Notes: generated by a model not told the origin, from the sequence alone. Counted from the first letter of the stretch, positions 9,831 through 19,488 are shown. The stretch is DNA of 32,330 bases from Acanthaster planci (GCF_001949145.1 NW_019091543.1:536409-568738), one strand, 5' to 3'. Numbers and translations are program-made.

Positions 9831-10183
9831 ACATTTTATCTCGGACAGAGCGCAGATTAGAGATTTTCAGCATTTGTCTCTTCTGGTGTCCCATACAGTA
9901 CGATCAGCTCTCAGCACCATGTGCTTGGAAATTTGCCATTAGACCATTTGGGTCCAATGCTTCAACCATTAAGGTATGCGCTTCTGGAAATAATATACAA
10001 TAATGAATATTTATGAGTGCAGCCCGTTGATTGGAACAGTTCATCTTTCAACTCATGACAATATTCTTTCCATTGCACGAATGAAAAACATTATTTGTTT
10101 TACATGTATGTAACATCTAAGTAGATTTTTGTCACTTGATTGGAGGATAACATTTATAAAATATATGAATATAAATATGGTAC
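9831..10183. other. Interval without recognised gene
   Basis: A/T-rich sequence between the left satellite array and the Crypton-like fragment. No domain or repeat boundary is identified. Confidence 0.45.
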
Positions 10184-10348
10184 TTATCTTCTGTCATCGG
10201 CTTTTTTCAGCTTACTCATCATGGCTTTGTAGACCTTGTTCTGCTTCAAGTTACCACTGTTGGTTACATCTATATCCCTGGATGTTAGAAAGTGATGATG
10301 CAGCCCATACCGAATTGCATGCGGTGACTTTTTAGTGTACAATTTTTT
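10184..10348 (-). pseudogene. Crypton-type tyrosine recombinase N-terminal fragment (tentative)
   Basis: A minus-strand frame open from 10348 to a TAA at 10184-10186 encodes about 54 residues. It includes HAIRYGLHHHF, RDIDVTNSG and QNKVYKAMMSKLKKADD. The order IRYGL-x-x-H-F, then D-I, then a short gap and a lysine-rich helix ending LKK resembles the core-binding domain of Crypton-like tyrosine recombinases and the related DUF3504 proteins. Recognition is from memory of that pattern, not a search. It has no start codon or catalytic domain. At the 3' end the sequence AGAAGATAAGT resembles a splice donor with GT changed to AT. It may be a lone exon or a relic. Confidence 0.42.
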
Positions 10349-10449
10349 TTTAGAAATGCAGCATTTTTAGCTTTTGGATTTAGTGACAGAATTTGAAATA
10401 AAATTTGCTTTCAAAATTGATCTGTGTGACTGCGGAGAATCTGTTTTCT

Positions 10450-10690
10450 NNNNNNNNNNNNNNNNNNNNNNNNNNNNNNNNNNNNNNNNNNNNNNNNNNN
10501 NNNNNNNNNNNNNNNNNNNNNNNNNNNNNNNNNNNNNNNNNNNNNNNNNNNNNNNNNNNNNNNNNNNNNNNNNNNNNNNNNNNNNNNNNNNNNNNNNNNN
10601 NNNNNNNNNNNNNNNNNNNNNNNNNNNNNNNNNNNNNNNNNNNNNNNNNNNNNNNNNNNNNNNNNNNNNNNNNNNNNNNNNNNNNNNNNN
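10450..10690. other. Assembly gap (241 N)
   Basis: Run of N. It removes the C-terminal end of element B's integrase, its 3' untranslated region and its 3' LTR. Open frames that read across the N run are artefacts. Confidence 0.99.
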
Positions 10691-11331
10691 TGGTTGGGTC
10701 AGGGGGTGGGACTTGGACTTTCTTGAAGTGGGAGATGTTCCGTCTTGGTGACTTTGTCTCCTCTTGAAGCTTCAACCATGTTTCCTCTTCTTGATGTAAC
10801 TTGGAAGGGTTTCGGGTTGAATGGTGAGGTATGCTTGGATTTCTTTGGTTGGCGCACAAGGACTGTGTCTCCTGGCTGGAGGTTGGATGGTTTAGCATGA
10901 AGAAGAGTGTCTGTGCGCATTTTCATCTTCAACTTCTGCTTCGCATCTCGTTCTCGCATGAAGTTGTCATGATGGTGTGCATGTATGGGAGACTGGAACT
11001 CAGGTAGTTCGCACTTCAGCTTTCTGGAATTCAGTGCTTCGCTGGGGGATATGCGAGTGGTGGAGTGAGGGGTTGCTCTGTATTGGCGAAGGAATTTCTG
11101 CAGTTGCTGTTTCCAGCTTACACCTTCTGTCTCGGCAGTGCGAATGACTTTGCCAAGTGTTCTGTTCAGTCGTTCAACTTCTCCATTGGCTCTTGGCCAC
11201 AGAGGGGTGACTCGGCGATGGGAGAAACCTAGGTATGATGCGAATTTGGCAAATTCATTACCATGAAACGGCGGACCGTTGTCTGTCTTCAACAACATCG
11301 GGTATGCCTTGTCTGGCAAAGATTGCATCAA
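10691..11331 (-). pseudogene. Element B pol: integrase C-terminal half
   Basis: This frame carries the second and third integrase catalytic positions (LKTDNGPPF and NGEVERLN), a PHSTTRISPSEAL segment and a basic C-terminal tail (VLVRQPKKSKHTSPFNPKPF). It overlaps the upstream frame by about 70 bp, showing a +1 or -1 frameshift near 11290-11330. The end is lost in the gap. Integrase would insert the element cDNA into host DNA; in this copy the core is split between two frames. Confidence 0.85.
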
Positions 11332-12950
11332 GCTTTGGGATGGTTGCTTTGGCTGAAGTGGAACTCACAATTTCTACTTCTGGGTATCTGCTGTATTCAT
11401 CAACTACGACTAGCAAGTACTCTCCGGATGCATAAGGGCCAGTAAAATCAACAGCAACTTCTTTCCATGGGGATGAAGGTAATGGGGTCATCTTCAGCGG
11501 CTCTGGGCGTTCAGTATTCTCTGTTGTGGCTGCTTGGCATGGTATGCATTTCTTTACTTTGTCTTCCACCATTCTGTCTATTCCTGGAAACCAGACTTTC
11601 TCTCTGATGAGGCTTTTGGTCTTCACAATCCCTTGGTGGCTGGCATGGGCCAACTCGATGATTGTATGTTGCAAGGATGTCGGGATTGTTAGGCGGTTTC
11701 CACGTAGGACTACTCCATTGCAGATTGTTAGCTCACTGCGAACTGGTTTGAACGGTCGCAAGTCTATGTCATCCCAGTCACGTGACTTTCCCGACTGGAT
11801 GGTTTTCATCAGCTTCTGCATGATGTCGTCATTTGCTGTTTCAGCTCGGACTTGCTCTATGTTGATGGCTTTGGGGACTGCGTTGTTACAGATGTAGTTC
11901 ACGTAGTCTTCTGCTACTGACTTCTCTGGCGACAGTGCTTTAGGATGTCTACTGATGTAGTCAGCAGGATTTTCATCATCTTTTCCGGGTTTGTAGATCA
12001 CCTCGCAGTTGTATGGCATTATGCGTAAACGCCATCGATCAATCCTGGCTGAGGTTGGTCTGTCGCTCTTGAAGATTCCAAGAAGTGGCTTATGATCGGT
12101 GATGATGCGGAACTTGGCACCATACACATAGAGATGAAAGCGCTCAACTCCCCAAACTGCTGCTAGCATCTCTCGTTCGGTTTGTGAATATCTGGATTCT
12201 ACATCTGACAGGGTGCGACTTGCATAGGAGATGATTTTCCCATCTTGGCATAGCATTGCACCTAGTCCAACTGGGCTTGCATCAACAATGACGTCTGTTG
12301 CTTTTCTTGGGTCGAAGTAGGCCATTACATTTGTGTTGGTCAGGATCTGCTTCAGCCTGTTGAAAGAGGCCATCTCATCTTTACCCCACTTCCACTCTGA
12401 ATCTTGATGGGTGAGGATTCTGAGGGGGTGTGTGACTGTTGCATACTGCGGTATGAATCTGGAAACGTATGAAGCTAAACCAAGAAGAGATTTCACTTCT
12501 TTCTGGTTCTTTGGAGGACTGGCATTGATGAGAGCTTCGATCTTTCTGGGGTCGGGTGCAAGACCATCTTTGCTGAAGGTGTGTCCATAGAATTGGACTT
12601 GTGGCTTGGAGAATTTACACTTCTCTTTGTTCAGCTTGGCATTGTGACTCTGAAGTCTGTCGAGTACTGCTTTCAGGTTCTTATCATGCTCCTGTTGGTC
12701 TTTGCCATAGACGATGATGTCATCTGACACATTCTTGCATCCTTCTAGGCCAGAAAGTAGTTGTGCTACGGCTGTCTGGAATAGTTCTGAAGCGGCGTTG
12801 ATGCCAAACATCAGACGTTTGTATCGAAAGAGGCCGACATGAGTGCTGAAGGTTGTGATGTTGCGGCATTCTTCCTTAAGCTCGAACTGGTGATAGCCTG
12901 CTGTCATGTCCAGTGTGCTGAATATGGTACTTCTGTTGAGATGTTGAGAT
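11258..12950 (-). pseudogene. Element B pol: RT palm, RNase H, integrase zinc domain and core
   Basis: The 549-codon frame starts at 12907 within reverse transcriptase motif A (MTAGYHQFEL). It contains the active-site VSDDIIVYG (Asp pair at 12719-12724), thumb and connection, then RNase H (VDASPVGLGA, SQTEREMLAAVWGVERF, ITDHKPL, PADYISRH). It continues into the integrase H2C2 finger (ASHQGIVKTKSL, CIPCQ) and first catalytic Asp (VAVDFTGPY). A single-base indel near 12930-12950 separates it from the N-terminal part of RT. All expected residues of RT, RNase H and the first half of integrase are present, so decay is limited to frame breaks. Confidence 0.9.
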
Positions 12951-13173
12951 CAGCAATGATGTCATCTAGGGTAGGCATAGGGTGTCGCTCTCGCTGTATG
13001 GCATGGTTGGCTTGTCTCATATCGACGCAGATTCTTATCGCACCTGAAGGCTTCGGCACGACAAGAATGGGGCTTACCCATGGGGTCGGACCGTCAATTC
13101 TCTCAATGATGTCAGCATCTTCCAATCGCTGTAGCTCACGCTCAACATCTTTACGAGTGTGGAATGGAATGCG
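12904..13173 (-). pseudogene. Element B pol: RT N-terminal fingers
   Basis: In the same frame as the gag-protease block, directly after the TGA at 13174-13176, come residues typical of the RT fingers (GPTPWVSPILVVPKPSGAI, CVDMRQAN, HPMPTLDDI). The frame is lost just before motif A because of a one-base indel. It shows that gag, protease and pol were once one continuous frame interrupted here only by a nonsense codon. Confidence 0.87.
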
Positions 13174-14583
13174 TCAATGTTTTTGTTGTTTTGGTTTTAC
13201 TTCTGGATCAACATGAAGAGAGATTTTGACATCTTTGATTTTTCCAATGCCTTCAAACAGGTTGCCATACTGCTTCATTATCTGCTCATGCCTCATGTCG
13301 TTGGCAGGTGTCTGATTTGTCTGTTCTGGTACTGGCTGGAGATTACAAGTCACGTGGTCTGAGTTGAAGGAGATCAGCTTCAGTTGCCTTGCAGTTGTGA
13401 AGGACAACAGGTTGCAGGTGTCTGTGTTGACCACATGGAACTCAGCACAGCAGGTATTCGGACCAACATTGACTGTAGCTTCAATTATGCCACGTACTGG
13501 TAGGGGTGTTTTCGTGCCATAGGCGAAAACTTTTGATGTAGATTTTCGGGTCTGGAACTTCAGGCCATTGCTTTGAAGGAGATTGAATGACTTGAGATTG
13601 AGCACATTCACAGATGCTCCTGAATCAATCATGGCCGTCAAGGTAGTGTCGCCAATGGTCATCTCACAGGTAGGTAACTTTGCGGAGTGAATGACATACG
13701 CCGAATCAGGCTGGTTGGCAAAGATGTAGTCGACATCGGAGTCATCATCTTGTTCAATGGTGCTGATAGTTGCAGACCGGCATACAGAATCAAAGTGTCC
13801 GATTTTTCCGCAGTTTCTGCACTTTTTCCCTTTTGCTGGGCAGACTCTGGCATGGGGGTAGGCTCCTCCACAGAAGTAGCAAGTACGGCTAGGGCGTGTC
13901 GATTGTCGGTGGCGGGACTGGGATCTTTTCCGACTTTTGGATGTGTCTCGCTGTCTGGGCCGATGGGGTTTTGAGGATTTCTCAGAATTTGCTTTGTCAC
14001 GTCTGCTTCTGCCAGTTGCTCCTTGAGAGGCAGAAATGGCATTTGCAGCTTCTGTTCTGCCAGCTTCGACAACATCAGCATCTCGCTCACTTGTCTCGAG
14101 GGCACGACCAATGGACAGTAGGCTTTCTAGCGTCATCGGCTCACGGAGTGCTCGTCTTCTTAGGCGTTGGGACTGGCAGTTTAGGATGATTTGGGCACAA
14201 ATTTCTTTATCAACATCAGAGAATTCACATGTTTGTGCAAGTTGACGCAGTTTGGTATGGAATGCGTCAAGAGTCTCAGTCTTGCCTTGCTTGGCCTGCC
14301 TGAACTGGTATACTTCATATGCTACATTGCGTCTTGGAGTGAAGTATTTCGTGAGCTGATCAGCTGCTGCTTGGTAAGTATCACCAACATTTTCGAATGT
14401 CTCAAAGACCTCATCCACATCTGTACCAGCATAGTGTAGCAATAAGGCTCTTTTTCTGGCATCATCTTTCACATCCATGGCTATGAGTAATCTCTCAAAT
14501 CTTTGCAGCCATTTCTTCCACCTTGGACCAGCATTAGCGTCCTGATGTATGTCAAATTTCGGGAAGGTAGGTAGAAGTGCCAT
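13174..14583 (-). CDS. Element B Gag and protease
   Basis: This 469-codon frame starts with an ATG at 14583 (MALLPTFPKFD). Residues 1-180 are a helical capsid-like Gag region containing RWKKWLQRFE and YFTPRRNVAYEVYQFR. Residues 190-234 are Lys/Arg/Ser-rich. Two zinc knuckles follow at 235-248 (CX2CX5HX3C, unusual spacing) and 255-268 (CX2CX4HX4C). A retroviral-type aspartic protease follows, with catalytic Asp at about 320 (MIDSGASVNVL). The frame ends at a TGA early in the protease-RT linker, where related elements read on into RT. Gag would package element RNA and the protease would cleave the polyprotein. Confidence 0.88.
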   Translation of the reverse strand: MALLPTFPKFDIHQDANAGPRWKKWLQRFERLLIAMDVKDDARKRALLLHYAGTDVDEVFETFENVGDTYQAAADQLTKYFTPRRNVAYEVYQFRQAKQGKTETLDAFHTKLRQLAQTCEFSDVDKEICAQIILNCQSQRLRRRALREPMTLESLLSIGRALETSERDADVVEAGRTEAANAISASQGATGRSRRDKANSEKSSKPHRPRQRDTSKSRKRSQSRHRQSTRPSRTCYFCGGAYPHARVCPAKGKKCRNCGKIGHFDSVCRSATISTIEQDDDSDVDYIFANQPDSAYVIHSAKLPTCEMTIGDTTLTAMIDSGASVNVLNLKSFNLLQSNGLKFQTRKSTSKVFAYGTKTPLPVRGIIEATVNVGPNTCCAEFHVVNTDTCNLLSFTTARQLKLISFNSDHVTCNLQPVPEQTNQTPANDMRHEQIMKQYGNLFEGIGKIKDVKISLHVDPEVKPKQQKH

Positions 14584-14806
14584 GGTTTACAGCAACGATG
14601 TATAAGTGGGCTTATTGTACTGCCTGTATAGCTTCGTATATGGCTTTCATGTAACGGTATCCACCTTTATCAGTTACGTACGGTATACTGACGTTAGATT
14701 GTGTCTGCTTTTCCGACGATTTCCTCGGCTATTTTACTCGTATTTTAAAGGGAATTGTGACTCACCCTTTAATTCAATGAATCGTTGACTGTCTGGGCTT
14801 TGATCA
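14584..14806 (-). other. Element B leader
   Basis: Untranslated stretch of about 220 bp between the primer binding site and the Gag start. No other feature is seen. Confidence 0.6.
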
Positions 14807-14824
14807 CTCGGATCCTCGTCGCCA
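14807..14824 (-). other. Element B primer binding site
   Basis: On the minus strand, three bases after the LTR end, the sequence TGGCGACGAGGATCCGAG begins with the TGG that pairs with a tRNA CCA end. It resembles the PBS of element C (TGGTGACGAGGATGAG). The tRNA species is not assigned. Confidence 0.7.
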
Positions 14825-14827
14825 AAA

Positions 14828-14899
14828 TGTGGTGACTGAGTGGCAAATTAGCACGAGGAAGGTGGAACTTTACATGGCATGACAAACTGGTTTATTACA
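14828..14899 (-). repeat. Element B 5' LTR, about 72 bp
   Basis: On the minus strand the LTR starts TGTAATAAACC and ends TCACCACA. It is bounded on one side by DIRS-like recombinase sequence and on the other by the PBS. An AATAAA hexamer lies only three bases in (plus coordinates 14891-14896). The partner LTR is in the gap, so the length cannot be confirmed by comparison. Very short LTRs (below 100 bp) are known in the Mag clade. Confidence 0.65.
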
Positions 14900-15065
14900 C
14901 GNCCTTGGTCAGGGTGGCCTTAAGTTAAGAACACCCTTGAAAAAATGCTTAACAAGATGATGCTGGCCAATGCAGAGGCCACCTACAAATTGGTGGGCAG
15001 AAGAAGTAAGGGTTCTATACAGCAAGCCATCATCATACAGCTGCTGCAAAAAGGCCAAAAAATCT
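14900..15065 (-). pseudogene. DIRS-like element: tyrosine recombinase middle fragment
   Basis: On the minus strand this 166-bp piece, with two adjacent readable parts, encodes DFLAFLQQLYDDGLLYRTL and IGQHHLVKHFFKGVLNLRPP. These match the general pattern of DIRS/Ngaro tyrosine recombinases (FL..LY..GLSYRTI, then KG.FN.RPP). The piece is trapped between gypsy element B on its downstream side and gypsy element C on its upstream side. The catalytic Arg-His-Arg-Tyr region is not seen and may lie beyond B or be lost. An N is at 14902. Confidence 0.72.
15062..15065. other. Target site duplication ATCT of element C, left copy
   Basis: ATCT directly precedes the LTR at 15066 and is repeated at 19485-19488 directly after the other LTR. 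A 4-bp duplication is within the range produced by gypsy integrases. Confidence 0.75.
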
Positions 15066-15238
15066 TGTCATGTATTTGCGTGGGTTATACCGGGGGTAAC
15101 AATGTGGACAAGCGACACTGGGAGCTGCCATGTTGGAAAAGGTGATTTGTTATGCTGACACTGCGTGACATCATCAGTTACATGAATATTCATGGTGTGC
15201 ATAAGTAATACAGTTCTGATCATGCATAATATATTAGA
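15066..15238 (-). repeat. Element C 3' LTR
   Basis: Aligned with 19312-19484 over 173 bp with about 11 substitutions. Its terminal TG (minus strand) is changed to TC at 15237-15238, beside a purine tract (GGTGAGGAGGAAG on the minus strand). The CRE palindrome seen in the 5' LTR is changed to TGACATCA here. Confidence 0.9.
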
Positions 15239-15613
15239 CTTCCTCCTCACCATTCATATAATTATTGAAATGTTAAGGAAAGTTCAGATTGGAATTGTTC
15301 ACAAGCTGGAGGAGGCTTCCAAATAATGATGATGCAAGTGAGTATTTTGTTAAGGTTTTGCAAATGAGTGCATCATAACTTGTGATACAATAAACATTAA
15401 TATAATGTTAATTTTGAAGGTATCCTGGACGAAATGGCAATTTTTTTTTCTTTTTAACATGTAACACAACGCTTCTTTTGATGTGCTTTTCTTAATTTTT
15501 TTTTTGCTTATGCTGGTCTCTAGGCTTATAGAGAAGATGCAAACCAAGGTTTAGAAATCAAACAGTTAAAACATAATGCATGTGTGTTTCAGGTTGGGTT
15601 TTGTTTGAAACAG
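15239..15613 (-). other. Element C 3' untranslated region
   Basis: About 375 bp of A/T-rich sequence with poly-T and poly-A runs between the pol end and the 3' LTR. No gene is seen. Confidence 0.6.
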
Positions 15614-17289
15614 TCACAGATTGAGTCTGTCTGGGGGTTTGCGATTGCGCGATGGGTAGTGGCGTTCCACCACAGTTGGGCTTGGTTGTATGGGTGGTTC
15701 TACTGGAGTTGGTGTTTGACTGGGCACAGCTTGTTCAGGCTTAGCATGTGCAGATGGTGATGCAGGAACGACTTGGTCTGGTAGAGGTATCTCTGGAACT
15801 ACATCAGGTGGTTTGTTCAGATCCGGTCATTTTCCAGTGTTGGAGTCGATAAGTTGGTCAACATGTCTGCGCCAAATCATGTTTGGTCCAACACAAACTT
15901 GGTATGACAGCGGACCAGATCGTGCATGTATGATCCCTGGAATCCACGTCTGCTTACCACGGTAGTCGCGAACAGAGACTGTCTGGCCAATGTGAAACTC
16001 TCGGGTCACACTGGCAGCATTGTATGATGTTGCCTGGTCCACCTGCTTACTGCTAACATGGTTGCAAATGTTGGGTTTCAGAATGTCCAATCGCGAACGA
16101 AGATTGCGTCCCATGAACAGTGTAGCTGGGGACTGTCCAGTCGTGGAGTGAGGAGTATTCCTGTATGCTAACAGGAAATTAGCCAGTTTAGCAGATGTGC
16201 TTCCTTTCTCCCCCGTCATGGATTTCATTGCCTGTTTGAAGGTCTGCACGAAGCGTTCAGCTAGGCCATTTGTTGCCGGATGGTACGGGGCAGATGTGAT
16301 GTGTTCCACACCATTGCGCTTGAGGAACATTTGAAACTCATCAGATGTAAACTGAGGCACTCACGAGTTGCTCTGGCACTCCATTTCTCACGAAGATGGC
16401 TCGGAGAATATCGATGGTGTGCGATGAATCAGATGATTTGGTGCCTACCACTTCTGGCCATTTGGAGTGCGCATCCACTACAATCAGGAACATTTGACCA
16501 AGGAATGGTCCAGCATAGTCAATGTGGATACGTTGCCATGGAGACATGGGCCATTCCCAAGTGTGAAGTGGTGCTGATTTGGGATTGTGTTGGACTAACT
16601 GGCATCCAGAACAACCCTTGGCAAGCCGTTCAATGTTACTGTCAATGCCAGGCCACCAAATGTAGCCACGTGCGAGTGTTTTCATTTTCACAACCCCCAA
16701 GTGACCTTCATGGAGCTCGTGGAGTACTTTGTTGCGGAGCTTGGCTGGCACTACAACACGTAGTCCCCACATGATGCATCCATTGTGCACAGAGAGTTCT
16801 TGTCTGCGTGCATGGAATGGATTAAGTTCAGAGTCATGGGAGTAAGGCGAGCCCTTCATGGTGTACTCGTAGACTTTTGCGAGTGTGACATTGCGAGCAG
16901 TTTCCTTGCAAATTTGGTCACTGGTGACTGGTAGAGTGTCGAATTGCGACAAGTGTAGGAGGTCATCTGGGTCATTGTGTTCTGCCCTGACCTCAGGAAG
17001 TGGCATTCGCGAAAGTCCATCCGCGTTACAGTGTTTAGTGGTGTTCTTGTACTCAATGTCGTAATCGTAGCTGGTAAGGAATACAGCATAGCGAACCATG
17101 TGCGAAGCTGTTGTTGCAGGAACGCTCTTGGTGGGGTGGAATATTGAAGGTAGTCACTAATGTGAACTTGCGTTCCTACAGGTAGTTGTTGAATTTCTTG
17201 ACACCCCACATGAGTGCTAACACTTCCTTGTCAATTTGCGAGTAGTTTCGCTCAGCAGATGACAATGATCGCGAAGCGTACGCAATTGG
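15614..17289 (-). pseudogene. Element C pol: RNase H end and integrase
   Basis: The block at 16341-17099 has the end of RNase H (HCNADGLSRMP), an integrase H2C2 finger (HEGHLGVVKMKTLARG, then CSGCQ) and the first catalytic Asp (IHIDYAGPF). The block at 15827-16360 has the catalytic Glu region (YHPATNGLAERFVQTFKQA), PHSTTGQSPATLFMG and a C-terminal WIPGIIHARSGPLSYQV module without a GPY/F motif. At their junction (about 16355-16366) a short deletion removes the second catalytic Asp motif and shifts the frame. A TGA at 15827-15829 precedes a proline-rich tail, readable to 15614. Further frame breaks lie near 17100-17290. Confidence 0.88.
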
Positions 17290-18299
17290 TCACTCTGTGT
17301 TGTCTGGCATGACATGGGACATGACGGCGCCCAACCCATACGGTGATGCATTGCAAGCTAATTTCACAGGTAACTGTGGATCGTAGTGGGTCAGGACTTC
17401 CTTAGATGTGATCAGAGCTTTTGCCTGTTCAAATGCTTTCTCGCATTCTGCAGACCACACCCATTTGTGATTCTTTTCCAAGAGTTGGTTGAGTGGGTGC
17501 AGCACAGTGGAGAGGTTAGGCAAGAATCTGTGGTAGTAGTTAATGAGCCCGAGGAATGAACGTACCTGTCCAACATTGGCTGGTCGGGGTGCGTTCTTGA
17601 CTGCGTTGATCTTGTCCTGTGTCTTGTGCAGCCCCTGTGCCTCAATTTCATGACCACAGAAGGCAACCTTGCTCTTGAAGAATTCACATTTGGATTTGTT
17701 GAGACGCAGTCCTCGATTGCGTAACACAGAAAGAACTTTCTCCAAGTTGTGAAGATGTTCTGTGTCGTTGCGACCGGTGATGAGCATATCATCCAGAATG
17801 CACTGCATGCCTGGAATGCCCTGGATAATTGGCTCCATTGTTTGTTGCCATATTGCGGATGCTGATGCTATCCGAAGGCAAGTCGATTCATTTTTGGGTG
17901 CTCTGACATAGTGAATATGGTTGGCCAGTCCAGTTTGAAGTGTGCGAGCCAATCGCGACCGAATAATGCTGGTCCACCTCCCTGAACGACATACAAGCGT
18001 CCGGTGTGTCGTTGTTCATGGTTGTTAGTCAACTTGCAGACAGCCGACCGGTGAGACTTTTTCACCTGTGTAAGTCTGCAGCGTCACTGGAGTCGAGTCG
18101 AGTTTTAAGTTTGCGAAATGTCGCTGATACTCTGCTTTGGAGATCGCCAAAACAGCTGACCCCATTCCATGCGGATTTTGATGTCATTGATTGTTGGGGT
18201 CAACCAAATCGTGCTGTCTTTGCGAGAGTCCAAATTATTGAATCCGAGTCGACCAACGTATGTGATGTCGTCACCATCACTTGTTGCTTCTTCAACCGA
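17290..18299 (-). pseudogene. Element C pol: protease and truncated RT/RNase H
   Basis: Protease remnants lie at about 17880-18170. Where the catalytic D-(S/T)-G is expected the frame reads GMGSAV, so the catalytic Asp is absent; a GRDWLAHFKLDW end segment is clear. Only a few residues later the frame jumps to RT motif-B-like sequence (NRLAFG, then IASASAIWQQTM after a one-base slip). The RT fingers and the first palm Asp are therefore missing, a deletion of roughly 200 residues. The rest of RT has CILDDMLITG and the thumb. RNase H starts with CNASPYGLGAV, with Asn replacing the usual Asp, and stops at a TGA at 17290-17292. Confidence 0.87.
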
Positions 18300-19096
18300 T
18301 TTCATCGGTTTTGATTTCGCTTTTTCGCCTTGGGGTCGGCTTTTGCAAGAGTTACGTGGGCGATCACTCTGCTGAGGGCTTGCACTCGAGCGGCAAACTG
18401 GTCAGATATGCCCCTTTTTGTTGCACTTATGACAAGTAGCATCTTTGAAGTGACACTGTTTGGGTGAATGACCAGATTTCCCACAGCGATAACATGATGA
18501 TGTTGATGTTGGTTGTGATTTGGCTCCAAATTTGTGCACCGAAGTTTCTGGTTTAACATGTAGCTGTCGCTGGAATTCCACTGCATCCTTTGCTGCGGCT
18601 TCTATTGAGTGGCTATCTCAATGGCTTTCTTGAGTGTGAGCTTTGCTTCTGCGAGAAGGCATTTTGTTATGTTGCCTGCTCGCAACCCACAAACTAGGCG
18701 GTCACGAAGCGCTTCATTGAGATAACTGCCAAAATCACAGTGCTCAGTCAATCTGCGAAGCTCAGCGAGATATGCTGTGACAGACTCCCCTTCATGCTGG
18801 TTCCGCTTATGGAAGCAAAATCGTTCAGCTATAACTAAGGGTTTAGGAGCAAGGTGCTTCCTTAGTATGTCCACCAATTGCTGGTATGATTTAGCACTAA
18901 GCTTATCTGGAGCCATCAGATTTTTCAACAGTCCATATGTCTTTGGTCCAATCAGGCTTATAAATGCAGGCACTTTTCGATCATCAGAGATTGCATTTGC
19001 GGGGAAATATTGTTGAAGTCTTTCGATATTTGTTGGCCAATCCTCTTCAGTTCGATCAAAGGGATCGATTCTACCTATTAGCAATGAACTAGCCAT
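18300..19096 (-). pseudogene. Element C Gag
   Basis: A 164-codon frame from the ATG at 19096 (MASSLLIGRIDPFDRTEEDW) encodes a capsid-like helical Gag with FHKRNQHEGESVTAYLAEL and LRDRLVCGLR, typical of Mag-type gypsy Gag. It stops near 18602 and resumes in other frames. Two zinc knuckles can be read at about 18419-18495 on the minus strand (CYRCGKSGHSPKQC and CHKCNKKGH). Frame breaks make it a pseudogene. Gag would bind and package element RNA. Confidence 0.85.
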
Positions 19097-19311
19097 GTTG
19101 TAACACAGTACATATGTACGCTACACGAGTAGGCAAACACAACGATAAGTCTATGTGTATATGTACGTACTGCACGCCGCGAAAATTTGACGTAAACACC
19201 GTCCCAATTCACTGATTTCCAGCTCACCGTGGTGAAAAAAATCACTCTCAGTCAATAGTGGATAAGTTCTTGTAACTGAATGTTCCATTAAAACTCATCC
19301 TCGTCACCAGT
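19097..19311 (-). other. Element C leader and primer binding site
   Basis: A leader of about 200 bp lies between PBS and Gag. The PBS, on the minus strand at 19294-19309, reads TGGTGACGAGGATGAG and begins two bases after the LTR end. It is similar but not identical to that of element B. Confidence 0.7.
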
Positions 19312-19484
19312 TGTCATGTGTTTACGTGGGTTATACCGGGTGTAACAATTTGGACAAGCGACACTGGGAGCTGCCATGTTGGAAAAGGTGATTTATTATG
19401 CTGACACTGCGTGACGTCATCAGTTACATGAATATTCCTGGTGTGCATAAGTAATACAGTTCTGATCATGCACAATACAATACA
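19312..19484 (-). repeat. Element C 5' LTR with CRE palindrome
   Basis: 173 bp, starting TGTATTGTATTG and ending CATGACA on the minus strand. It contains a perfect TGACGTCA (19412-19419), the consensus CREB/ATF site, which is mutated in the 3' LTR. A role as promoter element is inference. Confidence 0.9.
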
Positions 19485-19488
19485 ATCT
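19485..19488. other. Target site duplication ATCT of element C, right copy
   Basis: Matches 15062-15065. Confidence 0.75.

Larger units (their letters stand above)
10691..14899 (-). mobile_element. Ty3/gypsy (Mag-type) element B, inserted in DIRS-like recombinase gene
   Basis: This minus-strand LTR retrotransposon consists of a 5' LTR (14828-14899), primer binding site, leader, gag-protease frame, reverse transcriptase, RNase H and integrase, then runs into the assembly gap where its 3' LTR should be. The LTR start directly abuts DIRS-like tyrosine recombinase sequence at 14900, so B inserted into that gene. One nonsense codon and two frameshifts interrupt the polyprotein, while most catalytic motifs remain. 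A single Gag-Pro-Pol reading direction with two zinc knuckles fits Mag-type gypsy elements, inferred from general resemblance. Confidence 0.9.
15066..19484 (-). mobile_element. Ty3/gypsy element C, complete but defective, nested in DIRS-like gene
   Basis: This minus-strand LTR retrotransposon of 4419 bp has two 173-bp LTRs (about 11 differences, roughly 94% identity), a PBS at 19294-19309, a purine tract at about 15239-15248 and target duplication ATCT. Inside are Gag with two zinc knuckles, protease, a truncated reverse transcriptase, RNase H and integrase. Several catalytic positions are lost and RT lacks its N-terminal half, so the copy cannot be autonomous. It interrupts the recombinase gene of a DIRS-like element whose halves lie at 14900-15065 and 19485-20515. 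Confidence 0.92.

Noticed and set aside
10374-10898. Open frames reading across the N run
   Set aside because: The translated X residues are assembly gap, so the frames are not real.
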